DNA from: Hyaloperonospora brassicae
Lineage: Eukaryota > Oomycota > Peronosporomycetes > Peronosporales > Peronosporaceae
Reading direction: 5' to 3'
Assembly: GCA_947650285.1 (NCBI GenBank)
Contig: CANTFL010000056.1
Span: 186,001 to 250,000 of the forward strand
DNA length: 64,000 bases
Shown here: positions 1 to 12,196 of the stretch, piece after piece
How positions within the stretch are numbered: the stretch's first letter is position 1
How the letters are laid out: the number at the start of each line of letters is the position of its first letter
Translations under genes and position numbers: made by a program
The notes under the pieces: model-generated
The model's database searches: none
What the model was told of the DNA's origin: nothing
The model's input: the letters and a program-made list of their open reading frames with translations, nothing else

Positions 1-193
1 ACGACCGGAAAGATCAAGATGACAGCGGTCCAGATCGTATCGGTGTAGCAGGGGGCGATACAAAACTGGACGATTGCAAAGATCAAAACAATAGAGATCC
101 AGATCATATCGATGTTACAGAGGGCGATCTAACCTCTTTCTGTGTTACAGGGGTGACCTGACTTCAACGGACAGAAGTCGATGGAAGAAAGCG

Positions 194-545
194 ATGATTT
201 CGTTTAACATGTTTAGTGAGCAGATCACTAGGACTCCGATTCTCATTTACTTCGATCCATATCGGCCTATAGTGATCGTGGTCTGTGCTAGTAAATGGGC
301 AGTATCTGCAGCTTTGACAGAAGAACACGACAAGATATACTGGCCTATAACGTTCACGAGCCGAACGCTAACACCCAACAAAATTAACTATATAATGTTG
401 TAAAAAAGGTTTTAGCTCTGTTGCGCATCCTGGATATCGGCTACACCATATTGGTTTCACGAGAAATCGAGGTGCTCACGCGTCATTCTACGTTGGCCTG
501 GCTGGTACAATTGACATACCTGAATGTCAGGATAGGTAGAAGGGC
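194..545 (+). pseudogene. Gypsy RT-associated RNase H fragment
   Basis: The frame from 194 reads YFDPYRPIVIVVCASKWAVS, then WPITFTSRTLTPNKINY. This is the typical RNase H segment (xxFDPxxxxVVxxDASxxAV, then FxSRTLxxxExNY) that follows the RT palm in gypsy pol. The ORF stops at 403, but homology continues in another frame through LALLRILDIGYTIL and LTRHSTLAWL to about 545, so at least one frameshift has occurred. The usual catalytic Asp of the DAS motif is a Cys here. No RT palm is visible because the window starts just upstream. Inactive remnant. Confidence 0.6.
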
Positions 546-597
546 GGCGTTGTTATCGAATTAGACGTTAGAGATCAAGAAGTGAGAATAAGGAGAT

Positions 598-1165
598 AAT
601 GAAATCATGGGTACACTCGCCGCCAGCATAACCCCTCGCGAAGAGGTTGACGAGATGTTGTTCGCGATCTCCTCTCATAAACAGCCGAAATATTTTAATT
701 TCGTCACCACCAGCAGTGTAGGAGTGTAAAGGTCTGTGGGGAGTCAGATTCGATGGATCAGCCCGAACGAAACAAGAAGGCGGCGCATATAGCTCAATAG
801 TATGGAAGTTCTTAGAATGGAACATAGTGACTGCCGCAGCCGATTATGCGACGGACTTGACAATGAATGAGGCTGATTCCGAGGATTGCTTCTAGGGTTT
901 GATCTCTTGGCCACCCAGAAGCGAGAGCGTATTATCGTTTGTGATGATTCTAACTCAAGGATCAGGCAGATGCGCGGAGATCTCTATTGCAAAGCGCCCG
1001 TATTGCAGCTGCTACGTCATAAGGCTATGATAAATTTAGGTCGTGGCCGATCCACGAATTCATACATATGAAGAGGGACTGGAATCAGAAAGCTGATCGA
1101 TTTGCAAGCAAGACTCGATCACTTTATCTGATTGAAATCGTTAGGATTTATGTTCGTTGAAACGG
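598..1165 (+). pseudogene. Second (ribonuclease HI-like) RNase H domain of gypsy pol
   Basis: Translation across frames gives VRFDGSARTKQEGGAYS (about 744-795), then NEAD with GLLLGFDLL (about 863-908), IIVCDDSNSRIRQMRGD (about 931-980), KAPVLQLLRHKA and KRDWNQKADRFAS (about 1070-1110). These are the FDGSA, NxAEY, GDS and W-N-AD blocks of an RNase HI domain. Such a domain follows the polymerase in some oomycete gypsy elements. The open part is 886-1071, and stops and frame changes lie on both sides. The neighbours on both sides are other pol fragments in the same orientation. Confidence 0.6.
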
Positions 1166-1639
1166 TTAGACTAGTTGTTGACACCCGAAATTGTCGATCA
1201 GGTCGTGAAAATAGCTGCTGTCACTAGGTCAGCTATAAGGAGACGGCGATCGCCTAAAGTACTGCGAAAGAAATTTGTTCGGCAGGTCAACATCGCGAGA
1301 ATTAAGAAATCGCCGGAATAGAAGACTTGGATTTCCAACCTGAAGGAACTCGTGATCGGGGATATAACATAGTTAAGGGTTGAAGAGGCGAAATCATGTG
1401 CTTGGATCGCGTTTAAATATGAAGTAGACAAGACGGACTGTTTTTTTCGCCCTCGATCAACGGAAGATCCGGAAAATCGAATGGAGTTGGTTCGTTTGGT
1501 GATACCAGAACTACTGCAGAATGATTTCTTCTATCACTACCACACCAGTCTGGAGGACGACCACCAAGGGATAGGCCGAACGTACCAACGAACCCGATCT
1601 AACTTTAACTGGAGAGGACTCTATTGGAGTGATTAAAAT

Positions 1640-2235
1640 TATATGAATAATGTGTTGATTGCATGACGGGAAAAGGAAATATTGTTCTTCGTGGCGAATC
1701 TTCGGGGATTGTTCAAGCCACTTACCCGTTTCAAATAATCGCGATGGGTCATATACCTTCACTACCGCAATTTTAAAAGGAAACACCGAGTTGTTGTTGT
1801 GGGTTGATAGGTTCTCAGGGTACGTGATCGCCAAAGCGAGTTCACACCAAAACCTCACAAACGACCGCTGAGAGTTACGATTAGTGAGTGTTTCGAAGTT
1901 TTGAGGCCAGTGATGCGATCCGCCTCGATCGAGAGCCAGGGTTCATGTCCAATTTCATCCGAGCGTCAATCGGATCGCTCGACAGAAACAACGTGCAACC
2001 ATGACGTACCAACCTTAAGCAAATGGGACAGCAGAGCGAATGGTGCAAACGCTGACGAGAGCTTTGAAACTATACGTCAAGGACACGGATGAGAAGTATT
2101 GGGACGAATATGTCGAGGGGTTGACGCTCGCCATCAATACGGCATAGGATCGTGTGCAACGAGATAAGCCATTCTACCTGATCCACGTTGGGACACACGA
2201 TCGACGTTGGAACCGGATTTGCTCTTCGGTAGCAC
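1640..2235 (+). pseudogene. Gypsy integrase core remnant
   Basis: Pieces in shifting frames resemble a retroviral-type integrase. CVDCMTGKG near 1651 is the end of the HHCC zinc region. ATYPFQIIAMGHIPSLP near 1717-1770 and a WVDRFSGYVIAKAS segment near 1800-1840 match the strand region carrying the first catalytic residues. ESY with a following SFEASDAIRLDREPGFMS (about 1868-1950) matches the second conserved Asp block. Downstream, 2090-2230 contains the region that usually reads FALNTAQ and FYLxHGWDP. Many stops are present, so the fragment is not functional. Confidence 0.6.
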
Positions 2236-2419
2236 CAGACGACGAAATCGAGAACCCTGAAGATGGCAATACAATATAAAACGTCATTATCAACTAGCGA
2301 GAGAAGCCGTTATCGATCGGCGACGGATCGCGATCGATGACAGGGCCGATCGACACAATACGAAGAAAGGATCACATGATATAGAGGTTCAGGCGCAAGT
2401 GTGGCTCGATTGTAATTGA

Positions 2420-2905
2420 TTGAAAGAGGGATACACCCGAAAGTTGTCAAATATGTGGCATGGACCATTCTGGGTAGGGAAATTTCATGGAAGACATGAG
2501 GTGCTGTCGGAAGTTTTGGGTTCTCCGTATCAATTGTTCCCACTGTTACGTCTATTCGAGCTCAAGCGAGTAAAGATCTTCTCGGGTCGGGTGAAATACC
2601 AGCTGAATAGTGAGGAGGCGAAATGCCCCAATTTTGACGAATCCATGCTGCTGGAAGATAGCTGGGAACGCAAATCAGATGAAGATGAGTTTGAAGTTGG
2701 TAAAAAATGGATGTGCGATCCGGCAGACGAACCCGTTTAGGCACAGTTCAGCGCCAGTATCTGGCGCAATGGAAGGAAACGGGCTATATGACGTGTTGAT
2801 GAGGTCGACTTGAACAGTGGAGACTTGTTGCAAGATTTCGATCGTGATCGGGTCAGCAAGAATCGCTTCTGGGTGATGCGATTACACAAAAAGCGGTAGA
2901 TGAAT
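2420..2905 (+). pseudogene. Integrase C-terminal and chromodomain-like tail
   Basis: The 106-codon ORF reads KEGYTRKLSNMWHGPFWVGK, then SPYQLFPLLRLFELKRVKIF. This is the integrase C-terminal (GPY/F-type) module of gypsy elements, with the GPF core visible. It continues with an acidic stretch (LLEDSWERKSDEDEFEVGKK). After the stop at 2738, the text DEVDLNSGDLLQDFDRDRVS in another frame (about 2795-2860) looks like the end of the chromodomain-like tail of this lineage. The element then runs into non-coding sequence. Confidence 0.6.
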
Positions 2906-4638
2906 AGCCGATGTGTCAAATCATAGGTGGCCTGCAACAAGGTTGCAAAGAGAGTACTGGGATATGTGAGACGTGTGGCGTTCCGAGATGTTGAAGCTTG
3001 ATCACTGTGAATGAATAAAAAATCAAATGGGGCGAATTAATGTGACGATCGACATATAATAAAACGATTGGGATGTAATAAATTATTAAATGAATTGACT
3101 GACTGGATCGCTATAGACTACTTCGGAAAAAAATACCAGACAGGCGGGCGACCGACAATCTTGGGTAACACATAATGCGGGATCGAAATTAAATTCAGCC
3201 GGTGTCCAGCTGAATTCAAGCGCGCCGACGCTGAGATCAGATTAAGAACGTTCTTTTGCGGATCGCCAAGACCCGTACACTAAGGCCGCACCTCGATCGC
3301 AGTATTAAGATGCATGAAGAAGGTTCCCAGAATCAAGTTCATCTCACAGTGTCCGTCGACCACCCCTTGAAAAATAAAACGCAGCAGCTTTCTCCATTGG
3401 GATCCGGATCGCGAGCGCCGCTGTTTGCGCTGCTGGTAAATAGATGCCATCTCCGGATCTCGATCGCGCTGCTCGATCAGCAGATATACGGCGTGGGTTG
3501 CTTCCTACAGAACCTACCGATGCCTATTCTCGAATTTACGATACATGGACGCCAACTCTGAGGACCGACCAGTCGCGTGAAAAGAGACCGTTGATACTTG
3601 GCTCCGGTATTGGTTCTACGGCGATTGCCGGTATAACTCCGACACTTGAGCCAAAGAAACCAGCCGTGAAAACCACTCTGATCCAGGCGGAGCAGCGTTA
3701 GTTAGAGAAGCTGTGAAGGCTGGTAAGATGTACCGTTTGGCCGCGCAAGATGATTGAAGAAGGTATACACGTCCAGCTAAGCCACGCAGGTCAAGCTGAC
3801 ACGACGGGCTGACCACAGGTGTACGTGGTGGTGGGTCCAGGGTGCCCGATCGCGGTATGCGGGAAACCATTCAGCGCGGGTTCCCGAATCGGGTCCAAAC
3901 GGTCGTATTCAGCTGGCTGAAGCAGCTCTTTCTCGGCATTTCGCGCGTCGCTCGTCATGCAGATCAATCCGTTGGAGTCGCTTGATACTTCGCCAAATAA
4001 ATACACCTTCTAGACTGGACGCTTAGCAGGATGTGCGAATCCAATCGAAGGTGAGACCGATCCAGACTTGGTACTGGAGGAATCTACTAGAATCACGACA
4101 GGCGTCGAGAAGAAGGCGAAGTTCTGCTTGACGATCAACGGCGCCGCAACGAAGAGAGCGATCCATACATGGCGGCCATAGTATCGTGCTCAGGAGAGTT
4201 GAAAGCTTCGTATCGGATTGCGACGGATCGCTAGTTAGAAGCATCTGGGCCCGATTGCTTCCGATTTGGAGACGGATCGTCGTCTACTCGCGGTGCCTTA
4301 AGTTGATGAAGTCCTTGCAGACCATGACGGAGCTTTGGACTCGTCGGAGCGAGTTGATTTGGAAGATCGCGCAAAGACGCGGGGTTTCCTATCAGATACT
4401 ACAGATCACACATGTCTGGTAGATCGCGGTGACTCACCTTCCGACTTGGTCGAAGAGGTATCCACCGATTCCGTTACTAATCGCGTCATCTTTGCGGTGC
4501 GGGGACGATTCATCAAAAGATTGGGGCCCGTGGGCCTAAATTGCTTTCCGGTTGGTGGGTAGCGAAAGTCGTGGATGGGACATTGAAAGGGAGGCGGAGC
4601 GATCTAGAAGTCAATTGAGCCAGGTGAGTCCGATCACG
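2906..4638. other. Non-coding interior of gypsy A copy 1
   Basis: This lies between the pol remnant and the opposite-strand ORF. Only short ORFs occur (for example 3256-3561 and 4186-4422 on +, 3616-3870 on -) and none matches a family I know. GATC- and CGAT-rich words are frequent, as elsewhere in this element. I see no gene here. Confidence 0.4.
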
Positions 4639-5580
4639 TCACGATAGCGAACGGATGAGAGACACTTCTTTCATCAGATCGATACTTGACTGCGTAAATA
4701 ATCCACTTGGGCGTTCCGATCCGCGAGGTTCGATCGCAGCTGCTGCAGCTCTGTCTTTACGCGATCTTGTGCGCGGAGGCGGTTTTGATATGTCTTGATA
4801 TGCTTTCGACATATCTTCCAACGCCATTCTGGCTGTGTCAAGTTTCTTATCACCTTTGTTGAAGTGTTTTTTGTACTTGAACTCCTTCGCTGTTGCAGCT
4901 TGGAGATCGCTACCCAAGTTCTGTTCCGCAGCAGCCAGGCGCAAATTCAACGCTTCCACTATCTGTAGGGAGAAGAACGTCTCTCGTATACGCTGATCCT
5001 CTGATTGAATTAAGTATCTTTCGGATTCTAGGAGAGACGTCTTGAGTTCTCGGATCACGTAATCTTGACCCAAGCCTCGTGACAGCTCCTTTTAGAACCC
5101 GCGTGACCTCTCAATCAAGTTTAAACAATCGGTCCGGATGCCGAGATAACGATCTTGGACATAGGTCGCCAAACGTGGGGCTATCTCGACGTGCAATAGC
5201 AATTCTGATTGCAGTCGGGCGATATGCAGTTTCTGGTTCCGACATACTTCCTTCAACGAGCGGTAGTCTGCAACAAACGCGTCCTGAAGATCCAATTGAT
5301 CGTAGAGTGCCGCGATCCCCGCAGTCAAAGTTTTGCGATTCAACAAGGATGCAGCGCCCACCCGAGACGATGACAACACGAAGTGCCTTCCGCCAGTCGA
5401 AACCGGCAGTGGAGGGGAAGGCGGGATCGGGTTATCATCCTCCGAGATGGAAGGTGCGGACGATGCAGAGGCCATGGATGTTGCGAATGCACAGTCTATG
5501 GACAATACATGCCGATCACCGTTTCTGGGAGTGATGGTGGAGAAGCGCAGAAGAATGATGATGTAAACTGTGGATCTCAC
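4639..5580 (-). pseudogene. Opposite-strand coiled-coil ORF of gypsy A
   Basis: Two ORFs (5580-5092, then 5073-4639) lie in the same - frame and are separated by one TAA (SRGF, stop, KELSRG), so they were probably one gene of about 300 codons. The likely start is the internal Met of MASASSAPSISEDD. After a Ser/Pro-rich head comes a long Leu/Glu/Gln-rich part (LQSELLL, RELKTSLLESERYLIQ, LRLAAAEQNL) that looks like coiled coil, then a Lys/Arg/Ala-rich segment (RTRSRKDRAAAAAIE). It lies between pol (+) and the LTR, as the antisense ORFs of gypsy B do. Function unknown. A bystander gene or a gag from another element is possible. Confidence 0.5.
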
Positions 5581-6767
5581 CTACCGCGTGAAGTTCGAGA
5601 TCGATTTAATTGGTGGAGTGCGCTCAGAGATAGGCCCGTTGGCACGAATGATAGGATCACACGGTGAATGACAGAATACGATTGTGAAAATATGCGGATT
5701 AATCTACCTAACGGTCAAGAGGAGCATAGTCAAGGATCGAGGACTGACCGATCACGATCCGCGATCAAGGGCTTGAATCACCAAATTACCAGGACCGGAT
5801 AGATCAAGGGATGAACTTCAACTGGAATACTGGATCATTCACGACAATGGAAAATAGATGAATATGGAAGCAAGCTGGAAGAGTGGATCGTCAAGATCAT
5901 GAAACACACGAGGTCTCAAAAGTAACGGCGATCCGACGGTGAATGCCCGATCAGAGACTCGAGAGATTGATCACGATCCACCCTGGGTAAGTAATGTTTG
6001 ATTGTGTGGACACATTATTGTGTGGACACAGACCGCGATCTACTACCAAACGATCACCCCTAGCGATCCACCACCTAGCGATCCACTATGGAGAGATCCA
6101 CTATGGAGTGATCCACCACCTAGCAATCCACTTCCTAGTGGTCCGCTACGGAGTATCTGCTGTGGACCACATGATGGACGAGGTGAATTACATCGACAAG
6201 TGATGCGCAACAGTGATCCAGCGAACAGATAGACATAGTCATAGGTTTTGGATATGGCTGGTTGACATTAAACAGAATTGAATTTGCAACGAAAGACACG
6301 CGTCGACTTCTCCCGTGCAGTAAATTTGGCCTCCCCTTGAATAGAGAGTCACCCACGTCTTTACGAACTTTGCCTTTGGATTGTTTGTCCAGGCGAAACA
6401 CCAATTCTCACCCCCCCCAACCTGCGATCGGACGCAGCGAGCGAATATTTCAGATTCATGATCGTAAGACGTCTCCATAGGTCAGACGACTCGCAAATCA
6501 AGCATAAACTTTGGATACAGGCAACTCTAAGTGCGCGCTCAAGTGTAATTGCGAACGAGTGAAATTTTTTCACTTCATCCACCCCACGTTTGACCGGGTG
6601 AAGAACTTCCACCCGATCAACCCCTATCCCAAAATGTTCAAGTTACGCTTTATCTCAAAACCCACCGAGAAGAGCGCAACACTCTCCACCAACGAGTTCA
6701 CAAGGTGAGCAACGAGACACAGAGCACGAAATCGGGGTACCCCTTCTGTCAGTCGGTTGTCCGGACC
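5538..6767 (+). repeat. Gypsy A 3' end (internal tail plus LTR), copy 1
   Basis: This stretch is repeated, with substitutions and small indels, at 56273-57471. Shared landmarks include a run near 5620-5660 (GATAGGCCCGTTGGCACGAA), the TTGATTGTGTGGACACA block near 5996, and a stretch around 6260-6360 (CGAAAGACACGCGTCGACTT). The right limit is where identity is lost after GTCGG near 6767. The part from about 5990 also resembles 63803-64000, which suggests that the LTR proper starts there and the preceding 450 bases are internal. Confidence 0.7.
5990..6767 (+). repeat. LTR of gypsy A copy 1 (probable)
   Basis: Three copies of this sequence in the window (here, from 56726 and from 63803) share a start near TG-TAATG/TGATG followed by TTGATTGTGTGGACA. 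That gives a common left edge with the TG expected of an LTR. The right end is uncertain. Short direct repeats of an AGCGATCCACCACCT-like unit (about 6055-6150) are expanded here relative to the copy at 56810. Confidence 0.55.
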
Positions 6768-7979
6768 CCAGTTGGGAGTCGGGACCACAAAAAATTGGTG
6801 ATTACCACTCCCCCACATTCGAGCAAACGATGTATCCCGGTGTATATACCGGATGCTGAACCACGTTACTATCGAGTCCTTATTAGTGATTGCCGAAGAA
6901 ATTTGGACATGATTACAGAGCCCACAATAATGCTGAAGGGAGAGTGCGTTAATAGTAAAATTGGGTGAAGTGTTTATGAAGAAAAATCGACTTTTAAGTT
7001 GGCACGGTGAAGAGAACGTGGAAAACTTCTGATAAGGCAAGCTACCAAAAGAGAAGGGGTCTCGTAAGAGTATGAACTTCAAGGAAGACGGGCTATCAGG
7101 ACCAATAAACGGAAAGAAATTGATTACGTACCTATATTATGGTACTGACACAAGACAACCGCAATTCCTCATTGTCAAAACCACCCCTCATCGGTGGTAC
7201 CAGTCCCTACTCGGTCGACCTGTTACCTCCTCGGTCGACCTGGGTCCCTCGCCGGTATACCCGGTCACTTAAGGTCCGGCTATTCCTGACCAGTCATATG
7301 AAGATTCAGTGCACCAGGCAAGGATACAGTAGAGAAGTCGAAAGATAGGATATTAGTAAATACCAATCAAGTTGTGATCGACGTGTCACGTCGTATACGT
7401 ACCTGAAGGGATACCTTGTTAAATCCGACTACCTGTTCGGTGAAAAGGATACACTTTGTCCCCCTCCATTGAAGGCAGTTGCGTGTCGAGACCAAGTGAG
7501 AGTCAAACCCCATGTAGTATTTGGCGTGTGGGTTGTCGAGTAGCAAATATACCTCAAGATCCAAAAATTGTAAGCGGCCTTCCAACCTATCGATTAAAGA
7601 GCACGGTAAAGACCGAGAGGTTCGCACCCTGTAATCGTTCTGAAGACCAAAAGCGACAAGCTACCTAAAGAATCTAGTTGTACGCCTGTTCTTGACCGAG
7701 TTGATCGACTGGACACCAACCGGCCTACCGAGTGAAGCATATCTACCCGCGACCCAAGGTCTGACTCTACCAGAACTAAAATATCTTCGTCCCCGTCCGA
7801 GTCTACCGAAGAGTACACGACATCCGAAGGGTACACAAGGTGAACCGAGATCCATACGCAACATTAGGGTACCCCAGTAAGTCGGCAGTCCGGCATAGTG
7901 AGTCTTTTGGGGTCTCATCACGCAATTTTAAGACTCTCACTCCACCACCACATTGTTAATGAATCACTGGTATATCTCG
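6768..7979. other. No clear gene
   Basis: The sequence is moderately GC-rich with scattered short ORFs on both strands. Direct short repeats of a CTCGGTCGACCTG-like word occur near 7210-7250. It may be further non-coding retroelement sequence, but I cannot tie it to a family. Confidence 0.3.
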
Positions 7980-8209
7980 TGGGCGTTTTATAATCCAAAT
8001 GGTATCCTCAACCAGTTTAATAGACCGGACGCGGTAAAAAAACGCATGGATCATCCCTGACCTTTTAGTCGTTTTCACAATTCAACATTCATTAGCAATA
8101 TTTAAAGAACAATACTGGAGTGCTTTGTTTATATCCTACAACAGCTCGCTGATATAATATATAATGTAGAATTTTAGCCGTGGCAGCTAATTTACCTCCC
8201 CATGAGACT

Positions 8210-8400
8210 ACAAATCCCGATATCTTTTTCCTTTTTATTGGTGAATACGACTATTGACGACTACGGAGATGTCGAAGGTCGAATAATTTTGGCCGACAAC
8301 AACCCTTAGTATCATTAGCCAACATTCTCCCGCAATTTTGATTCAACCGGCCGTTCCCGCTGTGCAATCGGATTTGTTCTACAAACATCAATATATCATA
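8210..8400 (-). pseudogene. RT N-terminal fragment
   Basis: On the - strand the translation gives NPIAQRERPVESKLRENVG, then GLLSAKIIRPSTSP and IVVFTNKKEKDIGIC in nearby frames. These correspond to the gypsy RT entry block (PIAQRxRxVxPxxREKL, GLLxAKIIxPSxSPWASPIVxxxKKxGxDIRLC). Stops interrupt it and the YxDD palm is not seen. Remnant only. Confidence 0.55.
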
Positions 8401-9010
8401 CGGCTAGCGCGCTGCAAGATGTGAGTCATCAATTTTTCCAATAAAAATGGCCGATTCGATCATGTCATTGTCGCAATTTCTCTATTATTTAAAGTATGAT
8501 GTACCACGATACCCTACTTGGACATCACAAATCCTTATCTACGTCGAGGATGTTGCCACCTCCGGCCGAACGGCTAGAGGTTGATCTTCAGCTTCGCGAT
8601 GATTCACCTTCTTCAAGATAGTACCCAAATGTGTCAGATGACTGTTTCTCTTTCGCATCCTCGCCATCGTACGTGTAAAAGATCCTTAAAGTGGTCGTTT
8701 TGATTGATTAGATACATTTACGAACTTCACTATCTATCGAAATTGGTTAGCATCTAAATTCTGCTTGTACCTCAATACCGTCAGCTTCGATCCCGTTTCA
8801 ATTTAAGATGGGCGGTGTTTGGAAAGGATCAGTCGTTCTACGTCCGACTCCCTCACTAATCGTCCTGCGGTCTCGCTAACCTTTATAACCGCGCACGGCT
8901 CTTTTATCGATCTACGGCCTCTGCAATCCTCATTTTCCCTTTCGGTGAGATCCTCGGTAATCACATCCGTGCCGTTACAAACCTTCTCCGATCGCAATAA
9001 GATCTCCCCA

Positions 9011-9760
9011 TTATCCGATTGAGATCGCGAACCGATCGATACATGATCTTTGGAGCTCTGAGATCGTCTCTGGACGAGCAAAATTTAGCGCTGTCCTTGT
9101 GTATTCCGGATGGACGACTGGCGTTCCCACGTGTGTAACGATCTCTTGCGCTACCCGCTCCATCGTAGCCTCGATTGCTAACTTCTGCCATCGTTGTAAC
9201 GTCGCGACCCAACATACACATATTCTGGAGATCGATGAATCAAGTTCTCTGTCATCCATAGGGCCAACTGGGCCTCATAATATAGCACCAAATCGTATGT
9301 ACCTATGTTTGTAAGTTGTATGAACATGTTTATGCCCGGCTTAGCCGTCACTATAAGCCCCCATGCCACATATTGCCTCACTTATAATTTGGACTTCGGA
9401 GAGTCGACCTCAATCCTATTTTTAGTCGACTTGCCGGCCGAAATACTTATTTGTTCATCGCTAAGATTGATCGCCGATATATTTATGATCTGCACCGTGG
9501 CTCCGTCTTGCCAAACCGGTTTAAACTTTGTCCGGAAGGCAACCTGTTCCATAGGCTACATGTAAATGGATACCTGCCAGACAATAAAATCCATACCCCA
9601 TACGTATTCCTATCCCGCTTGATCTCCAGTCCATACGTCGAAATTGTATAGTAACGATCCGTCCAATGTAATCAAGATCTAGAATTAACCCACCGTCATT
9701 GTGGCATTTTCTCCGATCTCAATATACTCTTGCGTCTGACTTTCATCAATCACACTTCCC
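9011..9760 (-). pseudogene. Retropepsin region of gypsy gag-pol
   Basis: The - strand reads ITLDGSLLYNFDVWTGDQAG (about 9675-9615), then ISAGKSTKNRIEVDSPKS, GLIVTAKPGINMFIQLTNIG (about 9360-9295) and YEAQLALWM. It ends with WQKLAIEATMERVAQEIVTH (9190-9130) and RPETISELQRSCIDRFAISI. This is the protease-to-RT linker region of oomycete gypsy polyproteins as I know them. Frames change at least twice. The catalytic Asp-Ser/Thr-Gly triad is not clearly preserved. Confidence 0.5.
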
Positions 9761-10034
9761 ACCTTACGAGAAAAGGTAGTGTTTATGATAAATGTCTGTT
9801 TGTTGATCGAACAACATAATAGCTTTTTCATTGTTGATCTTGCCTAAAGTCTTCGCTTTCTTGTATTATTTGTTAAAATTATGAAACTTCCAGTATCTGC
9901 AGTATACCCCTATGGCAATATGGATCTCCAACTTCGTAGATAAATCAAGTGTTTATGTCCAATCTGATCTCACTTGAGATTTCTATACAAAGGTGGAAAC
10001 ATAACACATATTAGCGATCGGATCGATTTCATCG

Positions 10035-11170
10035 ATTGACTCTTGATCTCTCTTGTGTTTTTTAAATGCTCGGCTTGTATCAGATTAAAACCTGGTGAGC
10101 GTAATACTTTAATATCTCATCGACTTTGGGCGGGAACATTCCGGCATGCTTGCTGGGCAGATACCACTTGCGTATTAGATTGTAAAATTTCTTCATGCCG
10201 CAACCATGTATCTATATACAAGCTGCACACACGTGCAGGAACTTGTCAGACTGATGTCCGTTGCGTCCACACTTCTGGAACGCTAACCTTTTCAATGACG
10301 CACGATCGTCATGTTTTTTTAGGCGCACGCTTTATTCATCGTGACGCGATCCGCAATGCTAGACAGACGCTTCTCACCCAGATACGTACCCTGATCTCCC
10401 AATCTCTCTATGCGATATGTAATAGAAAATACAAACAATATTCTTGAATTCTTTTTCTCGCTCGATCCGCTGAGATCCGTATCCAAATCACTTTCTTTAA
10501 TTTTCACACACAGCGCCCTCAACGCAGGGGCTGGCTTCGCCGGTGGTGGAGAAAAAGCTGGCGCAGGTCGCGCTCGATATTTATTTGATTCTGTAAATGA
10601 ATGATCTTAATAAAGTTTCGTACTTCGGCAAGCATGTCACGTGTCTTCCAAAATATCAGCATTTCTTAGCCGTACCAAGTCAATTGTTTGGCCAGATCGC
10701 CATCGTCCAGTGTCGCGATAAAATAATGCACATTTTTATGACGTGCGTCTAGCTATTGAACTCGAAAATATATGTCCGCCCTTATCGCCGCGTCTTCAAG
10801 CGATACTAATACTTCTTTAATGTTTCTATAGATCGGTTCTTTGCGTGGTAATGCTGCCTTCCAACCGACATATCACTTAATCCATATAACACAAGAAATC
10901 TTGTCCACAGGTCATTCCACGAGCGACGAGTAGATCGTCTCAGCTAGTTATACGAGTTCCGTGTAGGGCTCGTGAGAAGATCTCCAAACACTAGTCAATG
11001 TTATTCATCTATGACATGATCCCTTAGCAATGCGGGCATGATTTTGATGATCCATCTCTTGGCTTAATCTGCATCGCTTTCCTTTCCCTCAAACTCCCTG
11101 AGATCCGCGATGGCAGACATCTGAATCCGCGAAGCGCTAAGTTCACCTCCATTTGCCATTTTAGTTGCAG
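10035..11170 (-). pseudogene. Gag capsid and tail remnant
   Basis: From right to left the - strand reads SASRIQMSAIADLREFEGK (near 11140-11080), STRRSWNDLWTRFLVLYG with LSDMSVGRQ (near 10945-10855), and IKESDLDTDLSGSSEKK (near 10500-10450). It ends with QQACRNVPAQSR and RSPGFNLIQAEHLKN (near 10160-10045). The middle block is the capsid-like retrotransposon gag segment. The zinc knuckles expected between the blocks are not intact. Heavily mutated. Confidence 0.5.
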
Positions 11171-12196
11171 CGAAGGGTCGGGTGTCTTAGATGTTCGTAG
11201 TATGAGCCGATCGAATATCCCAAATCCGAGTAATTAGCATCGGATTTATCAAGGTGCGATCCGACAAAGTTCATATTGACAGTTATAATGTCTTTCTCCA
11301 GCTTCCTCGTACATCTTATCAGCTAGATTAAGTAGTTTTCTTGGTGGGATTGTCCACTTACTGTTGATGATAACTGTGTATGGCAGCCTCGCAATTGTTT
11401 TGTGACTGTAATGATCCTGGGACGTTTGAGTTTACGTCATCGCTTGCGCATACAGCTGGCGAGAGCGGCTTGACCTTGATCCTCTACACGAGATATCGTA
11501 GATGATTTGCCTCACTTGGGTTCAGCGACATCCTCTGATTCCCAATTTTGAATTTATATGATTCAATCTCAAATATAGCAGAGAGGTGCTGTGATAATCA
11601 ACGAAAAATACTCTCCGAAAATCTGCGATCGGCGAACCCGCTTGATATTTGTACTTGTGTTCGACCGTCAGTGGGATCACTCCTTATAAATTATTGACAA
11701 TCTCAGACGACCTCATCTTCTTTACAATACAGGAGTACCTTTCGCGTCGAACACTCCTGCGAAGAATTTTGCGTCCTGTAGCAGCTGATGAATTGCGCTG
11801 ATTAGTTTAAGTGTGTTTGGTGCTGTTGCTGGAGCTGAGATCGGGCATTGAAGTTTTCCAATCTGCTTAAGCTTTAATAATTGTAGCATCGGGTTGCTTT
11901 ATCTCAAACTCTTAAATTGTTTCCAATAATATCTTTTCGTTGGGTAGGTCAAATTTCCAACCTTTCGTCGTCACTTCTTCTTTCACAACCTTTTTGGGTT
12001 ATCCATTACTTTGATGGCGCGATAGCGTTGCTTGGGATAAGAGTATGCTTCTTTGTATTTGCCACCTTGGACTATTTTCTATTTGACATAACAAGAGTGA
12101 TCTTAAATAGATCTTGTTCGGACCTAACTAAAAAGGTTTTTACCTTGCAAATCCGGCTTTGAAGCACGATCCGCTTTTTTTCCCGGAGGGGACTTA

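Larger units (their letters stand above)
1..6767 (+). mobile_element. Decayed Ty3/gypsy element, lineage A copy 1 (5' truncated by window edge)
   Basis: Recognisable fragments follow the order of a gypsy pol gene on the + strand: RT-linked RNase H, a second RNase H-like domain, integrase core, integrase C-terminus and a chromodomain-like tail. These are followed by an opposite-strand coiled-coil ORF and an LTR-like repeat. Every coding part has stops and frameshifts. The domain order matches oomycete gypsy elements with two RNase H domains, which is family knowledge. The limits are inferred: the left end lies outside the window and the right end is where homology to 56273-57471 stops. Confidence 0.7.

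Noticed and set aside
10043..10447. A + strand gene of 134 codons
   Set aside because: The - strand here carries recognisable gag fragments, and the + ORF has no known features.
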